From: an uncultured Candidatus Poseidoniales archaeon
GTDB lineage: Archaea; Thermoplasmatota; Poseidoniia; Poseidoniales; Thalassarchaeaceae
Reading direction: 5' to 3'
DNA: 45,866 bases
Assembly: GCA_902573015.1 (NCBI GenBank)
Contig: CACGIE010000008.1
Location: 1 to 45,866 of the forward strand
Under the pieces are notes generated by a model that saw only the letters and a list, made by a program, of their open reading frames with translations, did no database searches and was not told where the DNA came from. How positions within the stretch are numbered: the first letter of the stretch is position 1; each line of letters begins with the position of its first letter. This document shows, piece by piece, positions 17,887 through 26,964 of this stretch. Made by a program: the position numbers and the translations under genes.

Positions 17887-18231
17887 CTACTTTCTCATTC
17901 TTGCATAAGCATCGTAGAAGAAGTCCCGAATTGGCCAAGGTACGAGAAACATTGTTGATGCTAAAGACCATGGAAATGCCAGTTGTCTGCATACTCTCCA
18001 AATTGCAGCGCTCTTAGGGAACCATCTCCCGTCATTGGAAATCAGGAAAATAGAATCCAGTCCCTCCATTTCCTTTGGGATGTCTAGTAAAATCTCCTTT
18101 CCTTGTTCGCTGTTCTGGCCTACTAATTTTACTCTCGAATCCGGGTCTCTCTTCTGGATGAAATCTGCCCATCTGGTACATTTACCGCATTGGTCGTCGA
18201 AAAGGACGGTGATAGCAGATTTTGCAGCCAT
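17887..18231 (-). CDS. DCC family thiol-disulfide oxidoreductase (DUF393)
   Basis: A 114-residue protein with the eponymous motif FDDQCGKC (C15-x2-C18) after a short beta strand, as in DCC/DUF393 proteins, a thioredoxin-like group. The rest, including FLISNDGRWFPKSAAIWRV and WPIRDFFYDAYARMR, follows the usual family pattern. It probably reduces or oxidises thiols in the cytoplasm or near the membrane; the substrate is unknown. The start lies 7 bp past the leuS stop on the same strand, so the two are likely co-transcribed. Confidence 0.85.
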   Translation of the reverse strand: MAAKSAITVLFDDQCGKCTRWADFIQKRDPDSRVKLVGQNSEQGKEILLDIPKEMEGLDSIFLISNDGRWFPKSAAIWRVCRQLAFPWSLASTMFLVPWPIRDFFYDAYARMRK

Positions 18232-18238
18232 GATTCAC

Positions 18239-21094
18239 CTACAGGAAAGCAATTCCGGGTTCTAACGGGAAGGAAATTCTTGCCTTCCCCCCGACGTCTT
18301 CTCCTTCTCCTACCCTGTAGGCTTCGACATTCTCGACTCCTAGGGCTGATGCAATGAAAGCTGAGTTAGCCGAGATTATACCTAGTTCATCGATTCCCTC
18401 TGATAGCAGATACCTGGATCCATCTGACCAAGTGTAGATTTTTCCTCTAGTCTTCTTGCCTCCAACTGTAATTGAGTTCCACGTATGAAAAACCTCCCCC
18501 CTTGTTGACTCTTCATTGAATATTTCCAGAGATTTGACATGCTCCTGACCGTTTTCTTTGAAGTCAAACTCAGAGAAATGAAGTTTGATAGCCTCCGATG
18601 CTAGATCTGATTTCCAGATTGGAGACGTCTGTATGACTACTCTGGAAATCGGTTTCTTGGAGTGTCTCTCTGCCAGAGTCCTGAGATTCCTCGCACTGGA
18701 TATGATGTTCTTCACGTATTCCTCTTCGGCCAAGATGTGCAAGTCATCTGATTCGATGCTGAGAGTAGGAATCTCAAGTGCTGCAAGGAGGTCTTTTCCA
18801 CCGAACTTATTCCAGAATTCCTCTGCAATGTGAGGTGTTGCGGGGGCGAGCATTGGAATCCATCCCTCTAGGAATTTCATTGCAGTAGTTCTATCCAGGC
18901 CCCCTCTTCGAAGGTACCAATTCCAATCCGATAGCATTTCGAAGTGGCTTATCATCACCCCCTCCCTTAGACTGACGTCGGACATTGCTTTGATCCATCT
19001 ACTCTGACTCGCTCTCATTCTCGATAACAGCCATCCATCAATTTTCGAAGGAGCATCCGATAGTACCATTGCTTCATCGATGGCGTCGAAAAGAGAGTTG
19101 ATTTGGCGATGGTTAGCTTCCAAGGCGCTATCAGACCAGTCCATTCCTGCCTCAGGATTAGCACCGAATAGAATGAACAGCCTTACCGTATCAGCTCCGA
19201 ATCTGGAAATCATCTCTTCGGGGCTAACGGTGTTTCCAAGAGATTTGCTCATTTTTGCTGATCTGCTGGAAAGTTCTTTTCCGCAGGTTGGGCAAGCTGA
19301 TTCGAAGTAGTCAACATGGTACTCAGAATTGCAATCGGAGCAGTAAGGGGCAGGAGCATTGAGCATGCCCTGACAGACCAGCCTTCCGAATGGTTCCCCG
19401 ACCTCGTTCATCCCAGCATCTCTGGTGAATTTTGTGAAGAATCTAGCATAGAGTAGATGCATGACGGCGTGTTCTATCCCCCCTATGTACAGGTCAACTC
19501 CGCCATCCATCCAATAATCTACAGCAGAGCGATTGAACGGGGAGTCGTCGTTGTTTGCATCGCAAAATCTCATGAAATACCATGATGAGTCGTAGAATGT
19601 GTCCATTGTATCTGTCTCTCGCCTTGCCTCACTTCCGCATTTAGGACAAATGGTTTGCACAAAGCTATGATGCGACTCGAGAGGATTGCCACTTTGGTCT
19701 TCGGTGAACACTACGTCTAGGGGTAGCTCAACCGGAAGATCTTCCCGAGGTACGGGGACAATTCCGCATGAGTTGCAATGAATCATGGGGATAGGGGTCC
19801 CCCAGAATCTCTGTCTGCTCAGTAGCCAATCCTTCAGACGATACTCAACTTTGCCATGTCCTGCTTGCTTGTCTTCTAGAGCGGAAATTACGGCACTCTT
19901 TGCTTCATCTCCGGAGAGTCCGTCAAAACCGTCTACTGGAGAGTTGATCATTGGGCCGTATCCTTCGAATGCCCGATTCATTGGTTCGTTGGTGTCGCCA
20001 CCCTGGTTTTCTTCGAGTACCCTCCTTATCTCAAGATCGTACTCGGTTGCGAAATCGAAGTCTCTTTGATCGTGCCCCGGGACTGCCATCACCGCACCTG
20101 TTCCATAAGTAGAGACCACGAAATTACCAGCGTATATTGGAACCCTCTCATCGTTCAGTGGATTGATTGCATACCTCCCTAGGAAGACACCCTTCTTCTC
20201 CTTCAGCATGTTTACTCTCTCGAACTCAGACATTCGTGAGCATTCTTCTTTGAGGGCTCTCCATCCTTCTTCCCACTCACTACCTGAGCACAATTCTTCA
20301 CACAAAGGATGCTCTGGCGACAAAGTGAGGAAAGTTACTCCGAAAATGGTGTCAGGCCTGGTAGTAAATGCTCCAATTACTGATGAAGAGTCGACCACTT
20401 GGAATTCGATATGTGCTCCATTGGAGCGCCCAATCCAGTTCCTCTGCATAGCCTTAACATTCTCGGGGAACGAGATGTTTTCTAGTTCATCGAGCAACTC
20501 GTCGGAGTACTCGGTCATCCTTACGAACCACTGTGCCATGTCTCTCTGGACTACTTCCAATCCGCATCTCCAGCATCTATTGTTTCTTACCTGTTCGTTA
20601 GCCAGAACGGTATCACAGTCAATGCACCAGTTTACTGGAGCCGACTTCCGCTCAATCAGACCCATCTCATTGAGGATTAGGAACATCTCCTGGTTCCAAC
20701 GGTAGTAATCCACATCCGATGTCGCCAAGAATCTCCTCCAATCGTATGAGTAGCCCATCCTTTCTTGGTCGGAACGAATGCTAGAGATGTTGCTATGTGT
20801 GACATCATGAGGATGTCCGCCTTCTTTCTTGGCGGCGTTCTCCGCTGGCATTCCGAATGAGTCATACCCCATCGGGTAGAGTACGTTCTTTCCCATTAAT
20901 CTCTGGAAGCGTGCCATCGCATCGCCGATAGAGTAGTTCCTGACATGGCCCATATGCATGTGTCCAGATGGATATGGGAACATCTCAAGGCAGTAGAACT
21001 TGGGTTTAGAGTCATCAATATCAGCCTCGAATACTCTGTCTTCGGACCATTTCTTCTGCCATCTGGATTCGATCTCTTGGGCGTCGTATGGCAT
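18239..21094 (-). CDS. leuS: Leucyl-tRNA synthetase, bacterial type
   Basis: Charges tRNA-Leu. The HIGH-like motif is HMGHVRNYSIGDAMARF near the N-terminus and KMSKS appears as AKMSKSLGNTVSPEEMI. The CP1 editing domain is present (TRPDTIFGVTF, GTGAVMAVPGHDQRDFDFA). A zinc-binding pair occurs in VNWCIDCD and RCWRCG. Just before KMSKS lies another ribbon (YCSDCN, then ACPTCGKEL), an insertion I would not expect in the simplest bacterial LeuRS. The overall layout is the bacterial form, not the archaeal/eukaryotic one, so transfer from bacteria is likely. I prefer the ATG at 21094 (MPYDAQEIESRWQKKW), which matches bacterial N-termini, over the track start at 21133. It diverges from the MBL gene. 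Confidence 0.96.
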   Translation of the reverse strand: MPYDAQEIESRWQKKWSEDRVFEADIDDSKPKFYCLEMFPYPSGHMHMGHVRNYSIGDAMARFQRLMGKNVLYPMGYDSFGMPAENAAKKEGGHPHDVTHSNISSIRSDQERMGYSYDWRRFLATSDVDYYRWNQEMFLILNEMGLIERKSAPVNWCIDCDTVLANEQVRNNRCWRCGLEVVQRDMAQWFVRMTEYSDELLDELENISFPENVKAMQRNWIGRSNGAHIEFQVVDSSSVIGAFTTRPDTIFGVTFLTLSPEHPLCEELCSGSEWEEGWRALKEECSRMSEFERVNMLKEKKGVFLGRYAINPLNDERVPIYAGNFVVSTYGTGAVMAVPGHDQRDFDFATEYDLEIRRVLEENQGGDTNEPMNRAFEGYGPMINSPVDGFDGLSGDEAKSAVISALEDKQAGHGKVEYRLKDWLLSRQRFWGTPIPMIHCNSCGIVPVPREDLPVELPLDVVFTEDQSGNPLESHHSFVQTICPKCGSEARRETDTMDTFYDSSWYFMRFCDANNDDSPFNRSAVDYWMDGGVDLYIGGIEHAVMHLLYARFFTKFTRDAGMNEVGEPFGRLVCQGMLNAPAPYCSDCNSEYHVDYFESACPTCGKELSSRSAKMSKSLGNTVSPEEMISRFGADTVRLFILFGANPEAGMDWSDSALEANHRQINSLFDAIDEAMVLSDAPSKIDGWLLSRMRASQSRWIKAMSDVSLREGVMISHFEMLSDWNWYLRRGGLDRTTAMKFLEGWIPMLAPATPHIAEEFWNKFGGKDLLAALEIPTLSIESDDLHILAEEEYVKNIISSARNLRTLAERHSKKPISRVVIQTSPIWKSDLASEAIKLHFSEFDFKENGQEHVKSLEIFNEESTRGEVFHTWNSITVGGKKTRGKIYTWSDGSRYLLSEGIDELGIISANSAFIASALGVENVEAYRVGEGEDVGGKARISFPLEPGIAFL

Positions 21095-21167
21095 TTGCTC
21101 AAACTTAGCGCTTAGTATCGCTTGTATATGCATTACGACTTTGTCCTATGTCTTACTCGCAAGGTTC

Positions 21168-21875
21168 ATGCTGTCCGAGGGAGAGTTTCATACTTCGATT
21201 TGGGAAGATGGAGTAGAAGTCTGGGTAACCCAAATGGGCAACCTGATGAACATGAATACTGCCTTCGTAGACCGAGCCAATGAAATTGTCGCAATCGTTG
21301 ATCCATTCGACGCCGAGAAGTGGTGCTCTAAGTTAGAAGAAGAAGGGCTCCGACCTACACACCTCCTGTATACGCATACTCATCGAGACCATGCAGCAGG
21401 ATTTCCAGGAATGATCGATAGATTCCCTGATCTTGAGGTCTGGGGGCATGAAGATGCAAGAGTGCCTAGCCTATTGGGGAATATTGTATTCAGAAAGGTG
21501 GACTTCACCAATACTTGGGATTGCGAACCCGGGGAAAGTGAGGATTGGTCTGCAGGATTGATTGAGATTACTGTTACTCACTCACCCGGTCATGCACCTG
21601 GTCACGTCACCTTCCACGGACATGGAGTCTACCATGCTGGTGATCTTCTCTTCGTCAGGAGCGCTGGGAGGGTGGATCTTCCCGGGGGAGATCCGCAAGC
21701 ACAGCAGAGGAGCTTGATTAGAGCCAAGCAGATTCTTAGTAGTCTACCTCCGGATTGGAGATTGATTCCAGGACACAGATATGATAATTTCAAGGGCGAG
21801 GTACCAGACTGGATTAGTCTAGAAGATGCACTGAAGCATAACTACTTCCTTTCCAATATTACTATGATTGAATGA
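21168..21875 (+). CDS. MBL-fold metallo-hydrolase (glyoxalase II-like)
   Basis: A metallo-beta-lactamase-fold hydrolase of about 235 residues. Metal ligands are visible as THTHRDH (H70, H72, D74, H75), then SPGHAPGHVTF, HAGDLLF and the late PGHRYDN. The spacing and length resemble glyoxalase II and persulfide-dioxygenase-like enzymes, which cleave thioesters or persulfides, but no feature decides the substrate. The track start at 21000 lies inside leuS; ATG 21168 (MLSEGEFHTS) fits the fold and lies about 70 bp from the divergent leuS start. Its 3' end nearly touches the convergent LETM1-like gene. Confidence 0.85.
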   Translation: MLSEGEFHTSIWEDGVEVWVTQMGNLMNMNTAFVDRANEIVAIVDPFDAEKWCSKLEEEGLRPTHLLYTHTHRDHAAGFPGMIDRFPDLEVWGHEDARVPSLLGNIVFRKVDFTNTWDCEPGESEDWSAGLIEITVTHSPGHAPGHVTFHGHGVYHAGDLLFVRSAGRVDLPGGDPQAQQRSLIRAKQILSSLPPDWRLIPGHRYDNFKGEVPDWISLEDALKHNYFLSNITMIE

Positions 21876-21876
21876 G

Positions 21877-22371
21877 TTATCTGCCGAGCATCCTTCGAAC
21901 TTGGGTGCTTTCTTGATCCAAAGAAGGTGTTTCTTCCTCCCTAATCTTCTTCAGGGCGTTCAGAGGAATCCAAGCATCAGGAACTAGTCGCCAAGGAGTA
22001 ACTCGTGCCATTATCCCCAGCAGAATCTGACTTCCTGGAATCATGAAAACTCTCAGAGGAGGCACTACCAAACTCAAAGCAGCCAAGTCGTCTCTAGCCT
22101 GAATTCTCTCCTTTCTACTGACCCTTCTCCCAATCAGTATGTTGGCCAATGTTACTGATGTCTTTTGGAAATGCTCAGCCCCTATTCTAGAAGCATCCCA
22201 AGCCTTCTCCAATCCCTCCCCCCACTTGCGTGGCTCCTTTGCTACTTCTCTGATTTCGTTCTGAGATTTATCCGGGAGTCTACGATAGGCTAACGAAGCT
22301 CCCGTGATGACCCATGGAACCCATCTAAACGTGAATCTGACAGCGTTTGAGACTCTACCCAATGTAATCAC
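21877..22371 (-). CDS. LETM1-like domain protein
   Basis: A 164-residue protein. The stretch SRKERIQARDDLAALSLVVPPLRVFMIPGSQILL, followed by VTPWRLVPDAW, resembles the LETM1 ribosome-binding-type domain, where a basic helix precedes a hydrophobic segment ending in a Pro-rich turn. In mitochondria LETM1 proteins act in ion homeostasis and ribosome association; small prokaryotic versions have no clear role. The N-terminal WVPWVITGASLAYRRLP might be a second membrane-contacting segment. It starts in a 4-bp overlap with the aceE stop, so it is translated with pyruvate dehydrogenase E1. Family assignment is by resemblance and moderately sure. Confidence 0.55.
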   Translation of the reverse strand: MITLGRVSNAVRFTFRWVPWVITGASLAYRRLPDKSQNEIREVAKEPRKWGEGLEKAWDASRIGAEHFQKTSVTLANILIGRRVSRKERIQARDDLAALSLVVPPLRVFMIPGSQILLGIMARVTPWRLVPDAWIPLNALKKIREEETPSLDQESTQVRRMLGR

Positions 22372-25028
22372 TCAGTCTTGTCTATTCTCTCTTTGTTTAG
22401 ATTCCTCTTTTCCAATTCTTTCTCTACCGTGCCAGAAGGTAATGTTCCTTCCTGCTCCAATGCCGATATCGCTGCAACAACAATGCTGTTTGTATCTATT
22501 TCGAAAAACGAACGAAGGGCTTCTCGTGTGTCGGATCTTCCGAACCCATCTGTTCCGAGTACAATGTATCTGCCTCCTGTCCATCTCTGAATCATCTCAG
22601 GGACGGAGCAGATGTAGTCGGAAGTAGCGACTGTGGGCGTTTCGTCTCCAAAACATCTTGAGACGTATGGTTCGTCGGAAATTTCAGGATTCAGGCGTCT
22701 TGATCTTTCATGCTCAAGACCTTCCCTACGAAGTTCCCCATAGGAGGTAACGGACCAAACCTCTGATGATATCCCGTGTTCACTGAGTAGTTCCGAGGCT
22801 GCCTCCCTAACGTTCCTCAGAATTGGGCCGGATCCGAGTAGCCTAATCTTTTTTCTTCCCCCTCCCACTTCTTCTATTTTGTACGCTCCCCTAACGATAC
22901 CATCATCCACGTCAGGTGGCTTTGGCATCTGCTGCTGATTCTCGTTGTAAAGCATCACATAGTGGAAGACATCAAGATTCTGGCCCCACATCTCATCTAT
23001 TCCATGTCTGATGATAGCGGCTAGCTCGTAGGCATATGCAGGATCCCATGCTCGACAGTGAGGAACTGCCGAGGCCATCAGTAGACTGTGTCCATCCTGA
23101 TGTTGTAGACCCTCTCCGTTAAGCGTGGTCCGCCCTGCTGTCGCGCCCATCAGAAAGCCGCGCGCGCGAGCATCTGCAGCACTCCAAATCTGATCCCCTA
23201 CCCTCTGAAATCCGAACATTGAGTAGAAGGTGTAGAAAGGCATGGTAGCAGAGTTTGCACTAGAATACGAAGTAGCACTTGATATCCATGAGGCAATGGC
23301 TCCTGCCTCCGAAATTCCTTCCTGAAGGACCTGCCCTGATTGCGACTCCTTGTAGTTTAGGAGCATCTTATGATCCACTGGAGTGTACTTCTGGCCTCTA
23401 GAAGCGAAGATCTCAAACTCGCTGAATAGTGGATCCATTCCGAAAGTTCTGCCTTCATCGGGGATGATGGGCACGACTCTGGAGCCTATCTCTGATTTCA
23501 TCAGATTTCTTAGCAGGCGAACGAAAGCCATGGTTGTAGAAACCTCTTGACCTTCTGGGGTACCCTGGTCGAATGCTGAATATGTGTCTTGTCCGGGAAG
23601 GTCGAAGTTAATTTTCGAGGGTTTTCTTGAGGGTAGATATCCACCGAGTTCGGTTCTTCTTTTGGTCAGATACTTGATCTCATCCGAGTCTTCTTCTAGT
23701 GCGATGAAGGGATTTTCTTCTAGTCTGGAATCCTCGATATCAATCTCCAGAGCATCACGGTAAGCTTTCAGGTCGTCGATAGTCATCTTCTTCTTCTGGT
23801 GAGTTGAGTTCCTTCCCTCGAAAGAGTCGATTCCCCAGCCTTTCACTGTATGTGCCAAAATTACAGCTGGACCCTTTGCAGAAATAGCTGATTTGTATGC
23901 AGAATACACCTTTACTGGATCGTGACCTCCTCTGGTAAGACCTTCTATCTCAGAATCAGAAATTGAGGTTCCTAGGGCCTTCAGAGACTCGCTTCCAGAG
24001 AACATCTCTTCTCGGAAATCGTCGATTGATAGAGTGCTGAGTCGTTGCCAGTCCCCATCGACGATACCCTCCATCTTCTCCAGAAGCTCTCCTTTTGTGT
24101 CTCTTTGGAATACTCTGTCCCATCCTGACCCCCAAATTAGCTTGATTACTGTCCATCCTGCTCCTCGATAGAGACCCTCTAATTCCTGGATGATGCTGGA
24201 ATTCCCCCTAACAGGACCGTCTAGCCTCTGTAAATTGCAATTTACTACTACGATTAGATTGTCCAACTGTTCCCTACCGGCTACTGCTATGGAAGCTATT
24301 GACTCTGGTTCGTCCATCTCTCCGTCTCCTAAGAAGGCGAAAACTCGACTCTCCGATGTATCTGCAATTCCTCTTTGGTCGAGATACTTCCAGAATCTCG
24401 CCTGCATTACGGCACCAAGTGGCCCTAAACCCATCGAAACGGTAGGATACTCCCAGAATTCTGGCATTAGTCGTGGATGGGGGTATGAAGACAGCCCCTC
24501 CACGAAGGCCTCCTGCCTGAAGTTTGAAACCTGATCTGTGGAAATTCTCCCTTCTAGGAATGCTCGAGCATAAATTCCTGGACTGGCGTGTCCCTGGATG
24601 AACAAGGCGTCTCCAATGCCATTGAGATCCTTTCCCCTGAATACATGATTGAATCCGACTTCGTACAAAGTCGAGCTTGAGGCGTAAGTGGAAATATGCC
24701 CGCCTATCCCGTCCATTCTCCTGTTTGCATCTGAGACCATAGCGGCTGCATTCCAGAGTACGTGATTCTGGATCTTCTTCTCCAATGTTAGGTTCCCAGG
24801 ATATGGAGGCTGCTGCTCAATGGAAATTGAGTTTAGATACGGGGTTCTGGATGACGAAATGTCAATCCCCAAGGAAGACGCTTCTGACATTATCTCCTGT
24901 AGGAGTAGTCGTGCCCTTGACGTGCCCTGTGACGATGCTAGGGTCCTCAAGGATTCCAGCCATTCATCCGTCTCCTCTGGGTCCGTATCGGGAAGAGTCT
25001 GTCGGGGTTCTGGGGGGGGGCATGGCAA
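22368..25028 (-). CDS. aceE: Pyruvate dehydrogenase E1 component, homodimeric type
   Basis: Thiamine-diphosphate enzyme that decarboxylates pyruvate and reductively acetylates the lipoyl arm of E2. At 886 residues it matches E. coli AceE and aligns in phrases throughout: SIEQQPPYPGNL, the TPP motif GDGEMDEPESI to NCNLQRLDGPV, GFLMGATAGRTTLNGEGLQHQDGHS and YIVLGTDGFGRSDTREALR. No E2 or E3 gene is in the window; the upstream neighbours are a GNAT and a zinc-ribbon gene, downstream LETM1-like. The track start is TTG at 25028. An ATG four bases further in is followed by nine C's and is out of frame by one base; eight C's would put it in frame. This family is bacterial, so acquisition by transfer is likely. 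Confidence 0.95.
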   Translation of the reverse strand: MPCPPPEPRQTLPDTDPEETDEWLESLRTLASSQGTSRARLLLQEIMSEASSLGIDISSSRTPYLNSISIEQQPPYPGNLTLEKKIQNHVLWNAAAMVSDANRRMDGIGGHISTYASSSTLYEVGFNHVFRGKDLNGIGDALFIQGHASPGIYARAFLEGRISTDQVSNFRQEAFVEGLSSYPHPRLMPEFWEYPTVSMGLGPLGAVMQARFWKYLDQRGIADTSESRVFAFLGDGEMDEPESIASIAVAGREQLDNLIVVVNCNLQRLDGPVRGNSSIIQELEGLYRGAGWTVIKLIWGSGWDRVFQRDTKGELLEKMEGIVDGDWQRLSTLSIDDFREEMFSGSESLKALGTSISDSEIEGLTRGGHDPVKVYSAYKSAISAKGPAVILAHTVKGWGIDSFEGRNSTHQKKKMTIDDLKAYRDALEIDIEDSRLEENPFIALEEDSDEIKYLTKRRTELGGYLPSRKPSKINFDLPGQDTYSAFDQGTPEGQEVSTTMAFVRLLRNLMKSEIGSRVVPIIPDEGRTFGMDPLFSEFEIFASRGQKYTPVDHKMLLNYKESQSGQVLQEGISEAGAIASWISSATSYSSANSATMPFYTFYSMFGFQRVGDQIWSAADARARGFLMGATAGRTTLNGEGLQHQDGHSLLMASAVPHCRAWDPAYAYELAAIIRHGIDEMWGQNLDVFHYVMLYNENQQQMPKPPDVDDGIVRGAYKIEEVGGGRKKIRLLGSGPILRNVREAASELLSEHGISSEVWSVTSYGELRREGLEHERSRRLNPEISDEPYVSRCFGDETPTVATSDYICSVPEMIQRWTGGRYIVLGTDGFGRSDTREALRSFFEIDTNSIVVAAISALEQEGTLPSGTVEKELEKRNLNKERIDKTE

Positions 25029-25096
25029 TCACTGCCCTGTTGGGCAGAATCACCAGTCATGGGGTGTTTTTTGAATGGGTCGACGGTTGTGTCTGC

Positions 25097-25708
25097 CTAT
25101 GAAGGGGATATTCCGGGTCCCAACCCTATCAAATGACACTCATGCATTGTCCTGATTCCAGCAACAGTGATCGGGGAGTCTCCCGATACGCATCTCTCTC
25201 CTTTCCATTTCCTAACGGTTCTAATTACTGTCTTTGAACCGGCTGTATTGTTGGGGTCAACCTTGACTTCTACAATCATTTCACCGACCTGTCCTAACCA
25301 ACCTAGAACTGAGTCTATACTTCGTCTGGCGTATCCGTGTCTCTGTTCCGAGCTCCTTACCCAGTATCCCAAATTCCAAGTCGCCCTCTCAGATCTAGTA
25401 ACCCTATCAAAGCCGACTAATCCGATGACATAACCATCCCATGGACGTATCATCACCCAGTGATGAAGTAGACCCGATCTTCCCTTCCTCTCAGTGTCTC
25501 TGATGAAATCCTCAATCTGGGGTCTTATTTCCTTATCAGGATTAATCCACGGCATTGCCCTCATCACATCTGGCCATGTCTCCTCGAATGCTTCGACTAT
25601 TTCTGCTATGTGAGACTTTGAAGCTGGCCTCAGAACCAGCCCCTCATCGACTCGTATGGTGGAAGTGGCTCGCCTCTGCATCATTCTCGGGGAGGGGTCC
25701 CCCCGCAT
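25097..25708 (-). CDS. GNAT N-acetyltransferase (RimJ/RimL type)
   Basis: A GCN5-related acetyltransferase that would move acetyl from acetyl-CoA to an amine. The core has VIGLVGFDRVTRSERATWNLGYWV, then the acetyl-CoA-binding segment RSSEQRHGYARRSIDSVLGWL, and VEVKVDPNNTAGSKTVIRTV. This order is that of RimJ/RimL-like enzymes, which act on ribosomal protein N-termini or small molecules; the substrate cannot be read from sequence. The track start is ATG 25708; ATGs at 25684 and 25681 (MMQRRATSTIRV) are equally plausible. It follows the zinc-ribbon gene by 22 bp on the same strand. Confidence 0.85.
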   Translation of the reverse strand: MRGDPSPRMMQRRATSTIRVDEGLVLRPASKSHIAEIVEAFEETWPDVMRAMPWINPDKEIRPQIEDFIRDTERKGRSGLLHHWVMIRPWDGYVIGLVGFDRVTRSERATWNLGYWVRSSEQRHGYARRSIDSVLGWLGQVGEMIVEVKVDPNNTAGSKTVIRTVRKWKGERCVSGDSPITVAGIRTMHECHLIGLGPGISPS

Positions 25709-25730
25709 CAGTTCTGCGTCGACATCTAGG

Positions 25731-26837
25731 TTATGAAATCAGTTTCTCCCTTGCTCGTACTAGGTCTGGGTCATCTGGATGTAGTTTTATCGCAGATTCC
25801 ACCATCCTCCTCGCATCTGAATTCCTACCAATCGACATTAGTAGCCTTCCTACTGAATACACCAATGAGGTCCTGTTCCCTAGATGAGGACCTACTTCAT
25901 CCAATAGTACTGTGGCTTCGGCTGTATTCTGCTCCTTTGCTGATCTAATTGCAGATTGCAATTGCTTGATTATTTCTGCTGCGGGCCATTCTTCTTGTTG
26001 CTGCCAAGGCCAAAAAGTAGGAGTCGCTTCAAAGTGCTCATTTGGTCCTGGAGACTTTTCTTGTATAGGGAAGACTGGAGCCGAGGGTAACTTTGGTATT
26101 ATTTCTGGGGAGGATTCGACTCTGTCCTCTTGTACAGGATGAGAGGTAATTTTAGGGACTGAAAATGAAGGTGCATGGGGAATTTGCGAGAGAGTATCCA
26201 CTTCCGTGGATTCCTTCGAAAATGCTGCTTCGAATTCGTCAATCTTACCATCCCCATCGAAGTCTTCTGACTCCAATTGTGGTTGGTTGGAAAGCGGTAT
26301 CCCACTCTCCTCGGCATCAATTAATTCACTTGGAGGTGAAGGTTGTACGAACTTTGGGGTTTCAGAGTTTGGTTGAATTAATTCGATTTGTCTCTGATCA
26401 ATAATTTCCTCTTCCTCTGGTAAATCCTTTGGAACCTCGAACTTCTGGACAAATTGTGGGATGTCATCTGCAGTCAGTTCGTATTCCTCATCGATATCTT
26501 CCTCTGAAGAAACCATGGAGTCGAAGTCTGGCTTTCTATCGAGTACGATTTCTTCTCCCTTCCCGTATTGTGACACTTCAACTGTTAAGTCTTCTAATGC
26601 GAATGAAGGAGGCATGTTTTCTTCCTCTTCCTCATGTTCAATCTCGGTCAAAAGTTGGTCTAGAAGATCTGTAGATTCGTCCTCTCCTAGTCCAGAATTC
26701 TGCTGGAAAGAAGGTCGATCAATCTGATAGTAACATCTCGTACAAATCTTCGTTCCCTCTTGGTTTGCGTGCTGACAAGATGGGCAAACTACGCCCTTAG
26801 AATTTGAATTGCTCCATGACTTGAATCTGTCAAACAC
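25731..26837 (-). CDS. Zinc-ribbon protein with acidic linker, EF-hand-like loop and helical C-terminal repeat region
   Basis: No single family recognised. Residues 18-35 form a zinc ribbon (C18-x2-C21, C32-x2-C35: CPSCQ, CTRCYY). Residues 45-190 are acidic, Pro- and Ser-rich and probably disordered (EIEHEEEEENMPP). Residues 192-203 read DFDGDGKIDEFE, a textbook EF-hand calcium loop, although only one is visible. The C-terminal ~90 residues (AEIIKQLQSAIRSAKEQNTAEATVLLDE) look like TPR-type helices. Such mixtures occur in large, poorly described archaeal regulatory or scaffold proteins. It diverges from the helicase gene and precedes the GNAT gene on its strand. Partner-binding through the helical repeats is inferred. 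Confidence 0.7.
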   Translation of the reverse strand: MFDRFKSWSNSNSKGVVCPSCQHANQEGTKICTRCYYQIDRPSFQQNSGLGEDESTDLLDQLLTEIEHEEEEENMPPSFALEDLTVEVSQYGKGEEIVLDRKPDFDSMVSSEEDIDEEYELTADDIPQFVQKFEVPKDLPEEEEIIDQRQIELIQPNSETPKFVQPSPPSELIDAEESGIPLSNQPQLESEDFDGDGKIDEFEAAFSKESTEVDTLSQIPHAPSFSVPKITSHPVQEDRVESSPEIIPKLPSAPVFPIQEKSPGPNEHFEATPTFWPWQQQEEWPAAEIIKQLQSAIRSAKEQNTAEATVLLDEVGPHLGNRTSLVYSVGRLLMSIGRNSDARRMVESAIKLHPDDPDLVRAREKLIS

Positions 26838-26964
26838 CAGTCCCGTCCCCCCTGGATGTTTCTTTCGAATACTTCGAGCGTTTAACTCTCACTGGAAATG
26901 GATTGATTATTGAGTCAGAGACTCTTCAAGTAACCGTGATAGGGACTGGAGGTGACGGTAGGTC

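Noticed and set aside
20163-20705. 180-residue plus-strand ORF inside leuS
   Set aside because: Shadow frame of a strongly conserved synthetase; no recognisable domain.
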